DNA of 42,525 nt from Armatimonadota bacterium (GCA_031081585.1 JAVHLY010000007.1:1-42525), one strand, 5' to 3'. Numbered from the stretch's first letter, positions 17,000 to 25,706 are shown. Notes: a model not told the origin generated them from the sequence alone. A program made the numbers and translations.

Positions 17000-19162
17000 C
17001 TAGCTTCGCCCAAAGCCCTCGATGAGCTGAGCCAGCTCGTCGGGATCGGCGGTGGGAGGGGCGCAGGCTGTCCCCGCGCACACGTAGGCCCGCGTCCCCG
17101 TCGCCGCCGCCACCATGGCGCGCACCGGCGCCGGCAGGATCGCACCGTTCCCGTCGGACGTCACGAGCGTGACGATCTTGTCCGGACGGAAGGTCCGCAG
17201 CGCCCGGTCGTGGAGGGCTGCCGCCAGGGCATCCACCGGCGGACCGCCTGCCACCAGGGCATCCGCCGGCGGGCTGGCTGCAGCTGGGGAGCCCGCGCCG
17301 TCCCGGCCGGCGGCCACCACCACCACGTGGGCCGGCTCGTGGAGGAAGTCGTCCAGGGCGATCACCGCGGTGGAAGCGTACAGTCCGAAGTCGGCCAGCA
17401 CGCCGGCGAAGGCCCGCAGCGTGCGCTCCGCCGCCTGGCGGTAGCGAGGTTCGTCCAGGAGCCGGCTGAGGCGGTTCAGCACCAGGACGGCCACGCCGTT
17501 GGCCGACGGGGTCGGGGAGTCCTGGATCGGCTTGTTCACCGCCGCGAGCACGGGCTCGTCCTGCGCGCGGGCCTCGGCCACCGAGCGAGCCACGTCCACG
17601 AACCCGCCGGACGGGTGCTCGTGCTCGCGCAGCACCACCTCCGCCAGGTCGCGGGCCACCTCGAGGTAGCGCGCCCGCCCGGTGACCTCGAAGGCGTCGA
17701 GGCAGGCGGCGGCCACGTGCACCTGGTCGTCCAGCAGGCCAAAGTGGGCCGGTCCGGCGGGGGCCACGCGGTGCGCCACGCCGACGCCCGGCCGGTAGGC
17801 CTCCGCCAGGACCCGGTCCAGGGCCCGCAGGGCGAGCTCGCGCGCCTCCTCGATGCCCAGCCCCACGGAGGCCTCCAGGCAGGCGCTGGCGGCCATGCCG
17901 TTCCACCCCGCGTAGACGGTCTCGTCGACGGCGGGGCGAGGGCGCTGCGCCCGTGCGGCGGCCAGCCGCTCGCGCGCGGAGGCGAGCAGGGCCACGACGC
18001 GCGCCTCGGGCAGCCCGGTCAGCAGGGCGATGGCATCGGGGTCCCGGGCGATGTGCAGGACGTTCCGGCGCGGGTCGTGCTGCATCGCCCCGCGCTCGCC
18101 GATGTCGTAGTGCAGCACGGCGACGCGGAACTCGTCGTCGGGCAGGACCGCGTGCACCTCGTCGAGCGTCCAGGTGTAGAAGTCGCCGTCGTCGTGCGGC
18201 CCCACGTCGGCGTCCTGGCTGGCGTAGAACCCGCCGCGGTCGCGGTCGGCCAGCACCGTGGTCAGGTAGCGGTAGGTGCCGCGCGCCAGCTCGGCGAGGA
18301 ACGGCCGCTGCGTCAGGCGGTACGCCTGCACCAGGACCCGCAGCAGCGGGGCGTTGTCGTAGAGCATCTTCTCGAAGTGCGGGACGATCCAGCGCGCGTC
18401 CACGCTGTAGCGGTGGAACCCGCCGCCCAGCTGGTCGTAGACGCCCCCCCGCCCCATCTGCTCCAACGTCCGCACGACCATGTCGGTGAGCGTGGCGTCC
18501 CCGGTGCGGTAGGCCCGGCGGATCAGCAGCTCGAGCGTCGTGGGGTGGGGGAATTTGGGCGCGCGCCCGAAGCCGCCGTGCTGCGGGTCGTAGGCGCGGC
18601 GCACCTGCTCCATCGCCCGGTCCACCAGTGTCGGGTCAAGCTCGCCGGGCGCGGTGGCGGCCAGGTCGGGCGCGAGGCGCTGGTGGACCTCCTCGGCGGC
18701 GCGCAGCAGCTCCTCGCGGTGGTCCTCCCAGTACTGGGCGATGTGGCGCAGCAGGCGGGTGAAGGACGGCCGGCCGTACTGGTCCACCGGCGGGAAGTAG
18801 GTCCCGCCGTAGAAGACGCGGCCGTCGGGCGTGAGGAAGGCCGTCAGCGGCCAGCCGCCCTGGCCGGCGATGGCCTGCACCGCGTGCTGGTAGCGGGCGT
18901 CCACGTCCGGGCGCTCGTCGCGGTCGACCTTCACCGGGATGAAGTGCTGGTTGATGATGGCGGCCACCTGGGGGTCATCGTACGACTCCCGGTCGATCAC
19001 GTGACACCAGTGGCACCACGCCGCCCCGATGTCCAGCAGGATGGGCTTCCCCTCGCGGCGGGCCTGCTCGAAGGCCTCCGGCCCCCAGGGATACCAGTCC
19101 ACCGGCTGGTGGGCCGCGGAGCGGAGGTACGGGCTGGCCTGGTCCTTGAGCCGTTCGGCCAC
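17000..19162 (-). CDS. thioredoxin-domain protein of the DUF255 (YyaL/SPATA20) family
   Basis: A 720-residue protein. The N-terminal thioredoxin-like domain carries ASPYLRSAAHQPVDWYPWG and the family motif WCHWCH (residues 49-54), followed by KVDRDERPDVD and GQGGWPLTAFLTPDG with GGTYFPP. The rest is an alpha/alpha-barrel like N-acylglucosamine epimerases/cellobiose epimerases (GGFHRYSVDARWIVPHFEKM; AGWNGMAASACLEAS). The length is typical. The molecular role is unsettled; redox or sugar-related functions have been suggested for relatives. The start is GTG 19162 behind GGAGG. It lies 68 bp upstream of the DUF309-PCMT gene and could share its transcript. Confidence 0.9.
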   Translation of the reverse strand: MAERLKDQASPYLRSAAHQPVDWYPWGPEAFEQARREGKPILLDIGAAWCHWCHVIDRESYDDPQVAAIINQHFIPVKVDRDERPDVDARYQHAVQAIAGQGGWPLTAFLTPDGRVFYGGTYFPPVDQYGRPSFTRLLRHIAQYWEDHREELLRAAEEVHQRLAPDLAATAPGELDPTLVDRAMEQVRRAYDPQHGGFGRAPKFPHPTTLELLIRRAYRTGDATLTDMVVRTLEQMGRGGVYDQLGGGFHRYSVDARWIVPHFEKMLYDNAPLLRVLVQAYRLTQRPFLAELARGTYRYLTTVLADRDRGGFYASQDADVGPHDDGDFYTWTLDEVHAVLPDDEFRVAVLHYDIGERGAMQHDPRRNVLHIARDPDAIALLTGLPEARVVALLASARERLAAARAQRPRPAVDETVYAGWNGMAASACLEASVGLGIEEARELALRALDRVLAEAYRPGVGVAHRVAPAGPAHFGLLDDQVHVAAACLDAFEVTGRARYLEVARDLAEVVLREHEHPSGGFVDVARSVAEARAQDEPVLAAVNKPIQDSPTPSANGVAVLVLNRLSRLLDEPRYRQAAERTLRAFAGVLADFGLYASTAVIALDDFLHEPAHVVVVAAGRDGAGSPAAASPPADALVAGGPPVDALAAALHDRALRTFRPDKIVTLVTSDGNGAILPAPVRAMVAAATGTRAYVCAGTACAPPTADPDELAQLIEGFGRS

Positions 19163-19293
19163 GAGCGGACGCCTCCGGGATCGGCCTCAGCCAGCGCTCC
19201 TGCTCCCGGCCAGGGGCCGGATACCTCCCGGCGCTGCCGGCTAAACCGCACCGATCCCCCTCCAGTCTACCCCTTCGGAACGGAGGGACCGGG

Positions 19294-20208
19294 ATGACCA
19301 CGATGGCGCGGCTGGCCCTGGGGGTGCTCTTCCTGGGAAACCTGACGCTCCTGCTCGGGCTCCGCCTGGATGCCCGCCTGCACGCCCTGGATCCGGGGCT
19401 GGCCGCTCGTGAGGAGGTCTTCACCATGAGCAACCCCGGGCATGCGCTGGCGGGGGTGGGCATCGCCCTGGTCGTCGGCGCGACCGCGCTCCTGCTCCTC
19501 AGCACCGTGCGCCGCCGGGCTGTGCTGGCCGCAACGGCGGCCGTCGCCGCGACCGTCCTGCTCGGGCTCCTGTCGCTCTCCACCGTCCGCCTGACCGTCG
19601 CGCAGAGCGGCGACGACGGGCACCGGCACCACCACCCACCCGCCCCGGCAGGCGGTCCTTCGCCCGCTCCCGGCACCCACGCGCCCGACGGGGCCACCCC
19701 CGAGCAGCGGGCGGCCGCCGAGCGGCTCCTGGCCGAGGTGCGCGCGGCGGCGACCCGCTTCGCCACGGTGGAGGCGGCGGAGGCGGAAGGGTACCGCCGC
19801 ACCACCCCCTTCCTCTTCGGCACCTGGGGGCCGGCGCACTGGCACAACCGCGCCTACAACCGGGACGGCCGCTGGCTCGACCCCCGCTACCCCGAGGGGC
19901 TCGTCTACCTGCGGCTGCGCGACGGGCGGACGGTGCTGCTCGGGGTGATGTTCGTGGCCTTCAAGGGGCAGGGCCCGCGCCCCGGCGGGTCGCTCACGGA
20001 GTGGCACACCCACGAGAACATGTGCATCCGCCCCGACGGCCGCGTGGCGCTGGCCATCGCCCCGGGGCAGTGTCCCCCGGGCAGCACCTTCGTGGGCGAG
20101 GCGGTGGAGATGATGCACGTGTGGCTCTTCGACCATCCGGGCGGACCCTTCGCCCACCATCTCGACGCGGAGGCCCTGCGCGCAGCGCTGCGGCAGTTTG
20201 GGCGGTGA
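19294..20208 (+). CDS. membrane-anchored protein with conserved WHxHE/Cys motif (paralog 1)
   Basis: 304 residues. Three membrane helices (about 5-22, 48-70, 77-98) are followed by a His/Pro-rich linker (DGHRHHHPPAPAGGP) and an outside domain of about 170 residues. In that domain stand GTWGPAHWHN (His182, His184), EGLVYLRLRDGRTVLLGVMF, GQGPRPGGSLTEWHTHENMC (His238, His240, Glu241, Cys244), Cys260, and MMHVWLFDHPGGPFAHH. The conserved His, Glu and Cys look like a metal site; that is inference. I recognise the pattern from uncharacterised bacterial proteins but no named function. It starts at ATG 19294. The gene at 20294 repeats the same outside domain. Confidence 0.6.
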   Translation: MTTMARLALGVLFLGNLTLLLGLRLDARLHALDPGLAAREEVFTMSNPGHALAGVGIALVVGATALLLLSTVRRRAVLAATAAVAATVLLGLLSLSTVRLTVAQSGDDGHRHHHPPAPAGGPSPAPGTHAPDGATPEQRAAAERLLAEVRAAATRFATVEAAEAEGYRRTTPFLFGTWGPAHWHNRAYNRDGRWLDPRYPEGLVYLRLRDGRTVLLGVMFVAFKGQGPRPGGSLTEWHTHENMCIRPDGRVALAIAPGQCPPGSTFVGEAVEMMHVWLFDHPGGPFAHHLDAEALRAALRQFGR

Positions 20209-20293
20209 TCGTAGACGGCGCGTGACGGTACCGACCGGGTGCCCGCCCCGTGACCGCGTGACGAGGGCCAGGAGAGCAAAGGAGGTCGGCAGG

Positions 20294-20944
20294 ATGGTGA
20301 CGGTCAGGACGACGACAGCGAGGATGGCGATGCTCTGCACCCTGGCACTGGGGCTGGCGGCGGCACTGACCGCGGCGGCCCCGGCGTTCCCGGCGCTGGC
20401 CCAGGGTGCCGGACACCAGCACGCTCCGGCTCCGCAGGCCACCCCCGAGCAGCAGGCCGCGGCGGCGCACCTGCTGGCCGCCGTCCGCGCGGGGATCGCC
20501 CGCTTCGCCGACCGCCAGGTCGCCGAAGCGGAAGGGTACCGCCAGTCCGGCCCCTGGCGCTTTCAGACGTGGGGTCCCGCGCACTTCGGCAACCCGCTGT
20601 ACCGCCAGGACGGCCGGCTCCTCGACCCCCAGCGGCCCGAGGGGCTCGTCTACCTGAAGCTGCCCGAAGGCCGGGAAGTGCTCCTGGGGGCCTTCTTCGT
20701 CGCCCCCAGGGGGCAGGGGCCGCGTCCGGGGGGCCCGCTGACCGAGTGGCACAGCCACGAGTGCCTCACCGGCGACGGTCGGCGCCTGCGGTCAGAGGGT
20801 GGCGCCTGCCCGCCGGGGACGGAGCTGCGGCCCGCTCGGGTCGAGATGCTGCACGTGTGGACGTTCGACAACCCCGACGGCCCCTTCGCCCACGCGCTCA
20901 CGCGCCGGGCCATCGAGGCGGCCGTACAGGCGGCCCGGCGCTGA
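20294..20944 (+). CDS. secreted protein with conserved WHxHE/Cys motif (paralog 2)
   Basis: 216 residues. A signal peptide (about 1-37; MAMLCTLALGLAAALTAAAP core, ending PALAQG) replaces the membrane region of paralog 1. The mature domain keeps QTWGPAHFGNPLYRQDGR, EGLVYLKLPEGREVLLGAFF, GQGPRPGGPLTEWHSHEC (His153, His155, Glu156, Cys157), Cys172 and MLHVWTFDNPDGPFAH. ATG 20294 is chosen because AAGGAGG sits at 20279-20285; the open frame back to 20198 overlaps paralog 1 and is not needed. The two genes are a tandem duplication with different anchoring, probably co-expressed. Function unknown. Confidence 0.65.
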   Translation: MVTVRTTTARMAMLCTLALGLAAALTAAAPAFPALAQGAGHQHAPAPQATPEQQAAAAHLLAAVRAGIARFADRQVAEAEGYRQSGPWRFQTWGPAHFGNPLYRQDGRLLDPQRPEGLVYLKLPEGREVLLGAFFVAPRGQGPRPGGPLTEWHSHECLTGDGRRLRSEGGACPPGTELRPARVEMLHVWTFDNPDGPFAHALTRRAIEAAVQAARR

Positions 20945-20989
20945 GCCGAGTACGCCCCCGAGGGGCCACTACCGGCCCGCCGGGTGAGA

Positions 20990-21331
20990 TCAGCGGGGCA
21001 GGGGGATCTCTGCGAGTCTGGTGAGGCGGTCGTCCCGGTGGTACAGGTCCAACCCGTGGATGCGGGCACAGGCAGAGACGAGGAGGTCTGCGGCGGGGAA
21101 GGTCCGTCCGCGGGCGCGGGCCGCACCCGCCAGCCGCCTGGCAGCCTCCCACACGCTATCGTCCGTGGGAACCGTTTCCAGGAGACCTTCCATCCGGCGA
21201 AGCCACTGCCGTTTCGCCTCGCCGATGCCGGCCCACAGCTCCAGGCGGACCCAGTCACAGAACCGGGCCTGGCCATTCCGGATGAGAGCCTGCACCCGGG
21301 TACGCACGGCCTCATCCCCGCCTCGGCGCAC
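20990..21331 (-). pseudogene. N-terminally truncated VapC-like PIN-domain protein
   Basis: The 113-residue frame matches the PIN-domain nuclease of VapC toxins from the second helix onward: AVRTRVQALI, RLELWAG (Glu31), FPAADLLVSACARIHGLDLY (Asp83) and HRDDRLTRLAEI (Asp101/102). The first beta strand with the essential Asp (usually LVDTSVWI) is missing. The DNA upstream in the same frame encodes Pro/Gly/Ala text, so the start has been lost. One of the four active-site acids is thus absent. GTG 21331 overlaps the stop of the DUF1844 gene. No VapB-like antitoxin is adjacent. Probably a degraded toxin. Confidence 0.6.
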
Positions 21332-21789
21332 TACCGCTGCCCCGCCTCCCGGCTGCGCTGCTCGACGTAGTTCAGGCGGAGGTTGGTGAGGAGCGTCTCC
21401 AGCTCCCGCCGGTCCGTCTCGCCCACCCGGCCCCGGACGACTTCCACCAGCGCCGCCGCGGCGTCGATGGCCAGCCGGGCGTCCTCCAAATGGCGCTCGA
21501 TCTTCCCCGACGCCGGGTCCGGGACCAGGCCCAGCGCCGCCCAGGCCTTCTGCCCCAGCAGCGAGATGCAGGTGAGGACGAGGGCGGTGGCGTCGACCTC
21601 GGCCGGCCGCGCGGCGGACTCCTGCGGCGCTTCGGCGGCCTGCGACGCTGCGGGCGTCCGCAGCGGCTCCGCTGCCGGCGACTCCGGCGCCGGCGCCCTC
21701 GGAGAGTCTCCTGCCGGCGGCTGGGTGTCCTGCGGCTCTGGCGTGTCCCCTGGCGTCGCGGTGTCCCGCGGGGTTTCCGCGTCCGTCAT
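21331..21789 (-). CDS. DUF1844-domain protein
   Basis: 152 residues. The first ~60 are Pro/Ala/Glu-rich and disordered. The rest is the DUF1844 domain: VLTCISLLGQKAWAALGLVP, KIERHLEDARLAIDAAAALV and LETLLTNLRLNYVEQRS. The function of the family is unknown. ATG 21789 lies 4 nt after the stop of the TRAP permease gene, with GGAGTGAG spanning that stop as ribosome site, so it is the tail gene of the transporter operon. The usual DUF1844 motif KTKGNL is replaced by RGRVGETD. Confidence 0.75.
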   Translation of the reverse strand: MTDAETPRDTATPGDTPEPQDTQPPAGDSPRAPAPESPAAEPLRTPAASQAAEAPQESAARPAEVDATALVLTCISLLGQKAWAALGLVPDPASGKIERHLEDARLAIDAAAALVEVVRGRVGETDRRELETLLTNLRLNYVEQRSREAGQR

Positions 21790-21793
21790 GGTC

Positions 21794-23986
21794 TCACTCC
21801 GCGGAGAGGGCCTGGGCTACCCGCGGGCGGAGGAGCTGCATCACCACCGCCAGCGCGATCAGCCCCACGGCCATGAGGTCGAGCGCGGTGGCCGGGTAGA
21901 TCAGGAGCAGGCCCCCGACGAGCAGGATCGCCCGCTCCAGGAGGGTGGTCCGGCGCAGCAGCCAGGCGCTGACCCCCGACGCCAGCGCCGCCAGGCCTAC
22001 CAGCGCGGTGAGGGTCACCCTGGCCACGTCCACCCAGTGCGGCGATTCGAGGAGCAGGGCGAGGCCGGAGGGGTGGATGGTGAACATGAGCGGCACCACG
22101 AAGGCCGGGAGCGTGTACTTCCACGCCTGCATCATCGTGCGGAAGGGGTTGCCGCCGGTGAGCGCGGACGCCGCCAGCGGGGAGAGGCCCACCGGCGGTG
22201 AGACCTCCGAGAGGATGGCGTAGTAGAAGATGAACATGTGCGCGGCGAGCTCGGAGACGCCCAGCCGGATGAGCGCGGGCGCCACCATGACCGCGGCGAT
22301 GATGTAGGTGGCGGTGATGGGCAGCGCCAGCCCCAGCACCCACAGCGCCACGCCGGCGAAGAGCAGCGTGAAGAGCAACGTCGTCTCCGGCCACGGGGAG
22401 ACCGCCGCGGCGCTGGTCACGATGATGTCCGAGATCTTCAGCCCCAGGCCGGTCAGGTTCGTCACGCCGACGATGATGCCGGCGGCCGCGGTGGTCACCG
22501 CCACGCCCAGTACCTGGCGGCTGCCGTCCGCCAGCGCGGCCACGCCTTTGGTGGCGTTCACGGTGATCCGTCCGACTCCGAGCCCGTCCCGCACCAGGGC
22601 GGCTACCAGGAAGAAGGCGGAGAGCGCCGCCCACACGGCCGCCGGCGGCCAGGGCATCGCCTGCCGCCATCCGGCGATGATCCAAGTCAGCGCCAGGGCC
22701 AGGATGCTCATGACGAGCCACGGCCAGACCCGGCGCGGCCCTGGCGCTCGCTTCACGACCACGAGCGCCGTCTCCCGCCGGAAGAAGGACGTCACCAGCG
22801 CGATGATGGTCGCCCACAGCACCGCGTTGATGGCGGTGAACCCCAGGACCATGAAGAGCGGGATGACCACCAGCGAGGAGAGCAAGTACCAGTAGCGGGC
22901 GACCAGCGCCAGCGGGTCTTCCGCCTGGATCTCCACCTGGCGCAGGTGGAAGCGGCGGGCGTCGAGCTCGATCATGAAGAAGATGGCCGCGTAGTAGAGC
23001 AGCGTCGGGATGATGGCCATCTTCAGCACCTGCAGGTAGGAGATCTTCAGGATCTCGGCGATGATGAAGGCCGCCGCCCCCAGGATGGGGGGAGAGATGA
23101 CGGCGCCGATGCCGCCCGCGGACAGCAAGCCGCCGGCGGCCTCGCGGTCGTAGCCGGCGCGGCGCAGCAGCGGGTAGGCGATGGCCCCCACCGTGACCGT
23201 GGTGGCCACGCCGCTGCCGGAGGGACCGCCCAGCAGGAACGACGCCACCGTGACCGCCTGCCCGGCGCCCGTGCGCCGGCGCCGCGTCAGGGCAAAGGCC
23301 AGGTCCACGAAGAACTTGCCCGCCCCCGACTGCTCGAGGAAGGCGCCGTAGATCGTGAAGAGGATGATGAAGGTGGACGAGACCTCCAGCGGGACGCCGA
23401 AGATCCCCTCGAGGGTCATGTAGAGCTGGCCGACCACACGGGCCAGGTCGTAGCCGCGGTGGGTGAAGGGTGGGGGCAACCACGGCCCCACGAAGGCGTA
23501 GACCAGGAAGGCGACGACGAGCAGGAGCAGCGCCTTGCCCACGGTGCGCCGCGTCGCCTCCAGCACCAGCAGGATGGTGATGACCCCGAAGGTGATGTCC
23601 AGCGGGGTGGGGATGACCGCGCGGTAGATGAACCCCCGAAAGTCCACGAAGATGTAGCCCAGGGCCAGGACGGCCAGGCCGGCCAGGACGACGTCGCCGG
23701 GGGTGATGCGCGCGAGCGCCGCGCGCCGCGACGGGTAGAGCAGGAAGGTGAGCACCAGGACGAAGAGCAGGTGGATGGCCAGGTGCGCCTGCCGGATGAA
23801 GGTGGCCTGCGCCGCGTACAGGTGGTAGAGGCTCATCAGGACGAGGCCCGCCGTGATGAGCCAGCCGGCCAGCCCGCCGAGCCGCCGGGTCTTGCCCTCG
23901 AACTCCTCGACGATCTCCTCGAGCGCCTGCGCGGACGTCGGCAGCGCTGGCTCGCCGGACCGGGCCGGACGCTCCTTGTCCCTCAC
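21794..23986 (-). CDS. TRAP transporter fused permease (4TM/12TM, TAXI type)
   Basis: About 730 residues, almost entirely hydrophobic, with both TRAP membrane subunits in one chain. After a short cytoplasmic start (LEEIVEEFEGKTRRLGG) come four helices of the small subunit (about 35-190), then the large subunit. Typical segments are FIILFTIYGAFLEQSGAGKF, FLLGGPSGSGVATTVTVG, GGLLSAGGIGAVISPPILGA, LALPITATYIIAAVMVAPAL, FYYAILSEVSPPVGLSPLAA and GGNPFRTMMQAWKYTLPAF. TRAP systems import organic acids using the Na+ gradient and a secreted binding protein. GTG 23986 overlaps the DUF1850 stop (GTGA) and follows GGAGGGACGAGG. The substrate is unknown; TAXI systems often carry C4-C5 dicarboxylates or glutamate-like acids. 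Confidence 0.93.
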   Translation of the reverse strand: MRDKERPARSGEPALPTSAQALEEIVEEFEGKTRRLGGLAGWLITAGLVLMSLYHLYAAQATFIRQAHLAIHLLFVLVLTFLLYPSRRAALARITPGDVVLAGLAVLALGYIFVDFRGFIYRAVIPTPLDITFGVITILLVLEATRRTVGKALLLLVVAFLVYAFVGPWLPPPFTHRGYDLARVVGQLYMTLEGIFGVPLEVSSTFIILFTIYGAFLEQSGAGKFFVDLAFALTRRRRTGAGQAVTVASFLLGGPSGSGVATTVTVGAIAYPLLRRAGYDREAAGGLLSAGGIGAVISPPILGAAAFIIAEILKISYLQVLKMAIIPTLLYYAAIFFMIELDARRFHLRQVEIQAEDPLALVARYWYLLSSLVVIPLFMVLGFTAINAVLWATIIALVTSFFRRETALVVVKRAPGPRRVWPWLVMSILALALTWIIAGWRQAMPWPPAAVWAALSAFFLVAALVRDGLGVGRITVNATKGVAALADGSRQVLGVAVTTAAAGIIVGVTNLTGLGLKISDIIVTSAAAVSPWPETTLLFTLLFAGVALWVLGLALPITATYIIAAVMVAPALIRLGVSELAAHMFIFYYAILSEVSPPVGLSPLAASALTGGNPFRTMMQAWKYTLPAFVVPLMFTIHPSGLALLLESPHWVDVARVTLTALVGLAALASGVSAWLLRRTTLLERAILLVGGLLLIYPATALDLMAVGLIALAVVMQLLRPRVAQALSAE

Positions 23987-24435
23987 CCTCGTCCCTCCGC
24001 CAGCCAGAGGCGCAGGCGCGGCAGGCGTCGCACCTCCACCCGCAGCCCCGTCCCCACCCCGGCGTCGAACAGCGGCAGGCTCGCACCGTCCACGTGCAGT
24101 ACCGGGCGGCCCCGCTCCCCCACGCGCAGCGTGAGCGCGTCCAGCGTCACCCCGGTCACGGGGGCGGCGAGGCGGCCGTCCTCGCGCCGGTAGGGCGCCG
24201 GCAGGCGGTGGTACTCCAGGACCGCCTCCGCCGTGCTCGCCACCTCGACCAGCGCCAGCCGCCCCGAGCGCACGACGAACCGCTCCCAGGTGGGCGCGCC
24301 CCAGATGGAGTTGACGTACTCGAGGACCACGGGGCTCCCCTCCTCGACCGGGACCAGCCACCGGCGCCCCCCGGCCTCATCCGTGACGGTGAGGACAGGG
24401 ACGGGCCGGGCCAGCCCGGCCAGGGCCACGGCCAC
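23983..24435 (-). CDS. DUF1850 protein of TAXI-TRAP operons
   Basis: About 150 residues. The conserved core is EGSPVVLEYVNSIWGAPTWE, ERFVVRSGRLALVEV, AVLEYHRLPAPYRREDG and VGTGLRVEVRRLPRLRLWLA. DUF1850 genes almost always sit between the TAXI binding protein and the TRAP permease, as here; their role is unknown. The start is uncertain. GTG 24435 falls in the middle of a hydrophobic helix (AAALAAVAVGVAVALAG) whose first half lies upstream in frame without any ATG or GTG, so a rarer initiator such as CTG near 24500 may be used. The 3' end overlaps the permease start. Confidence 0.8.
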   Translation of the reverse strand: MAVALAGLARPVPVLTVTDEAGGRRWLVPVEEGSPVVLEYVNSIWGAPTWERFVVRSGRLALVEVASTAEAVLEYHRLPAPYRREDGRLAAPVTGVTLDALTLRVGERGRPVLHVDGASLPLFDAGVGTGLRVEVRRLPRLRLWLAEGRG

Positions 24436-24533
24436 CCCGACCGCGACCGCGGCCAGGGCGGCGGCCCGGGGCCGCGCCGTAAGGCGCAGCCGCCGGGCCC
24501 CCCGCGTCTGCGGTACCGGACTCGCCCGCGCCG

Positions 24534-25520
24534 CTAGAAGCCCTCCACGCCGCGCTCCCGGAAGTACCGCACCGCGCCGGGGTGGAAGGGGAGCGGTGAG
24601 CGGCCGGCGATGCCGACCAGCGTGATGTTCTGCGCCTCGGAGTGCACCTGCGCCAGCTCAGCCCGCCGCTCGAAGATGAGCTTCGTGATCTGGTAGGCCA
24701 GGTCGGCGTTGAAGTCGCGGTGCACCACCAGCAGGTTGGCCACCCCGATGGTCGGCACGGTGGCGGTCATGCCGGGGTAGACGCCGTTGGGGATGCTCAC
24801 GCGGAAGTAGAGGTTGCCGTAGCGCCGCTGGAGGGTCGGCAGCACCGAGTCGAGGGGCACGAGCTTGATGCGCGTGCCCGGCGTGGTGGCCAGGTCGAGG
24901 ACCGCCGGGGTGGGCAGCCCGCCGCTCCAGAAGAAGGCGTCGATCTTCCTGTCGCGCAGCGCGTCCACCGACTGGGCCACCCCCAGTCCTTCCCGTCGGA
25001 TGTCCCGGTCGGGGTGGAGACCGGCGGCCTCGAGGATACGCAGCGCCGTCACCTCGGTGCCGCTGCCCGGCGACCCCACCGAGACGCGCTTGCCCCGCAG
25101 GTCGGCCACCGTGGCAATACCGGTGCCTTCCACCGTCACCAGGTGGTTGAAGTTGTTGTACAGCGGCGTCAGCGTGACGGCGGGCACGGGGGCGCCGCGG
25201 AAGGGCCCCTCCCCCTTGATGGCGTCGACGGCGGTGTCAGCCAGGGTGAAGGCCAGGTCGGCGCGCTTCGCGGCGATGAGGCGCATGTTGTCCACCGACG
25301 CGGAAGTCACCTCGGCGGTGGCCTCGACGTTGGGGATGTGGCGGGAGATCAGCCGGGCCAGGCCGCCTCCCAGCGGGAAGTAGACTCCCCCGGTGCCGCC
25401 GGTGGCGATGGAGAGCCGGACCTGGGGCGCGGCCAGCGCGGACCCCAGCGGGCCCACCAGCAGCGCCAGGGCCAGGGTGAGCATGAGGATGATCCCCGCT
25501 GCACGTCGCACGGTCTGCAT
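24534..25520 (-). CDS. TAXI-family TRAP transporter substrate-binding protein
   Basis: 328 residues. It has a signal peptide (MQTVRRAAGIILMLTLALAL, cleaved near SALAA-PQ), then the TAXI hallmark LSIATGGTGGVYFPLGGGLA, VEATAEVTSASVDNMRLIAA, LRGKRVSVGSPGSGTEVTAL, IDAFFWSGGLPTPAVLDLA, and a C-terminal part ending RYFRERGVEGF. It is the periplasmic/extracytoplasmic binding subunit that presents an organic acid to the permease encoded downstream. The start is ATG 25520 with AAGGAGGG directly before it; the open frame to 25613 is not needed. First gene of the operon binding protein - DUF1850 - permease - DUF1844. Confidence 0.93.
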   Translation of the reverse strand: MQTVRRAAGIILMLTLALALLVGPLGSALAAPQVRLSIATGGTGGVYFPLGGGLARLISRHIPNVEATAEVTSASVDNMRLIAAKRADLAFTLADTAVDAIKGEGPFRGAPVPAVTLTPLYNNFNHLVTVEGTGIATVADLRGKRVSVGSPGSGTEVTALRILEAAGLHPDRDIRREGLGVAQSVDALRDRKIDAFFWSGGLPTPAVLDLATTPGTRIKLVPLDSVLPTLQRRYGNLYFRVSIPNGVYPGMTATVPTIGVANLLVVHRDFNADLAYQITKLIFERRAELAQVHSEAQNITLVGIAGRSPLPFHPGAVRYFRERGVEGF

Positions 25521-25590
25521 CCCTCCTTCGTGAGGGTGGTTCACTGTCCGGCATGGAGACGGACTCGCGACACCAGCGTATCTGCTCCGG

Positions 25591-25706
25591 CGGGCTGGCG
25601 GAAGGGCCCGCATCCTCTGGCGCTACATCCTGCCGAACGTCCTCTCCCCGCTGCGCGTGCACGTCTCCCTCTCCACCGCGGCGCCATCGCGGCTGAGGCG
25701 GTCTAG
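25591..25706 (+). pseudogene. C-terminal remnant of a DppC/OppC-type ABC permease
   Basis: On the plus strand 25606-25680 reads ARILWRYILPNVLSPLRVHV then SLSTA, the EAA-loop region of peptide ABC permeases (consensus RHILPNVLSPLxVxxxL). One base later the next frame continues AIAAEAV and stops at TAG 25706, which is the family's AxAEA pattern. Thus about 35 codons of a permease remain, with a frameshift near 25681 and a premature end. It lies head-to-head with the TAXI operon. It matches the orphan family-5 SBP remnant near 10 kb: pieces of a lost peptide transporter. Confidence 0.6.

Noticed and set aside
17210-19297. Open frame of 695 residues on + opposite the DUF255 protein
   Set aside because: His/Gly/Val/Arg-rich shadow; the real gene on minus has WCHWCH and epimerase-like motifs.
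21786-24086. Long overlapping minus-strand frame through the TRAP permease region
   Set aside because: Composition is Arg/Gly/Pro/Ala shadow of the real permease, which has coherent membrane helices and TRAP motifs in another frame.
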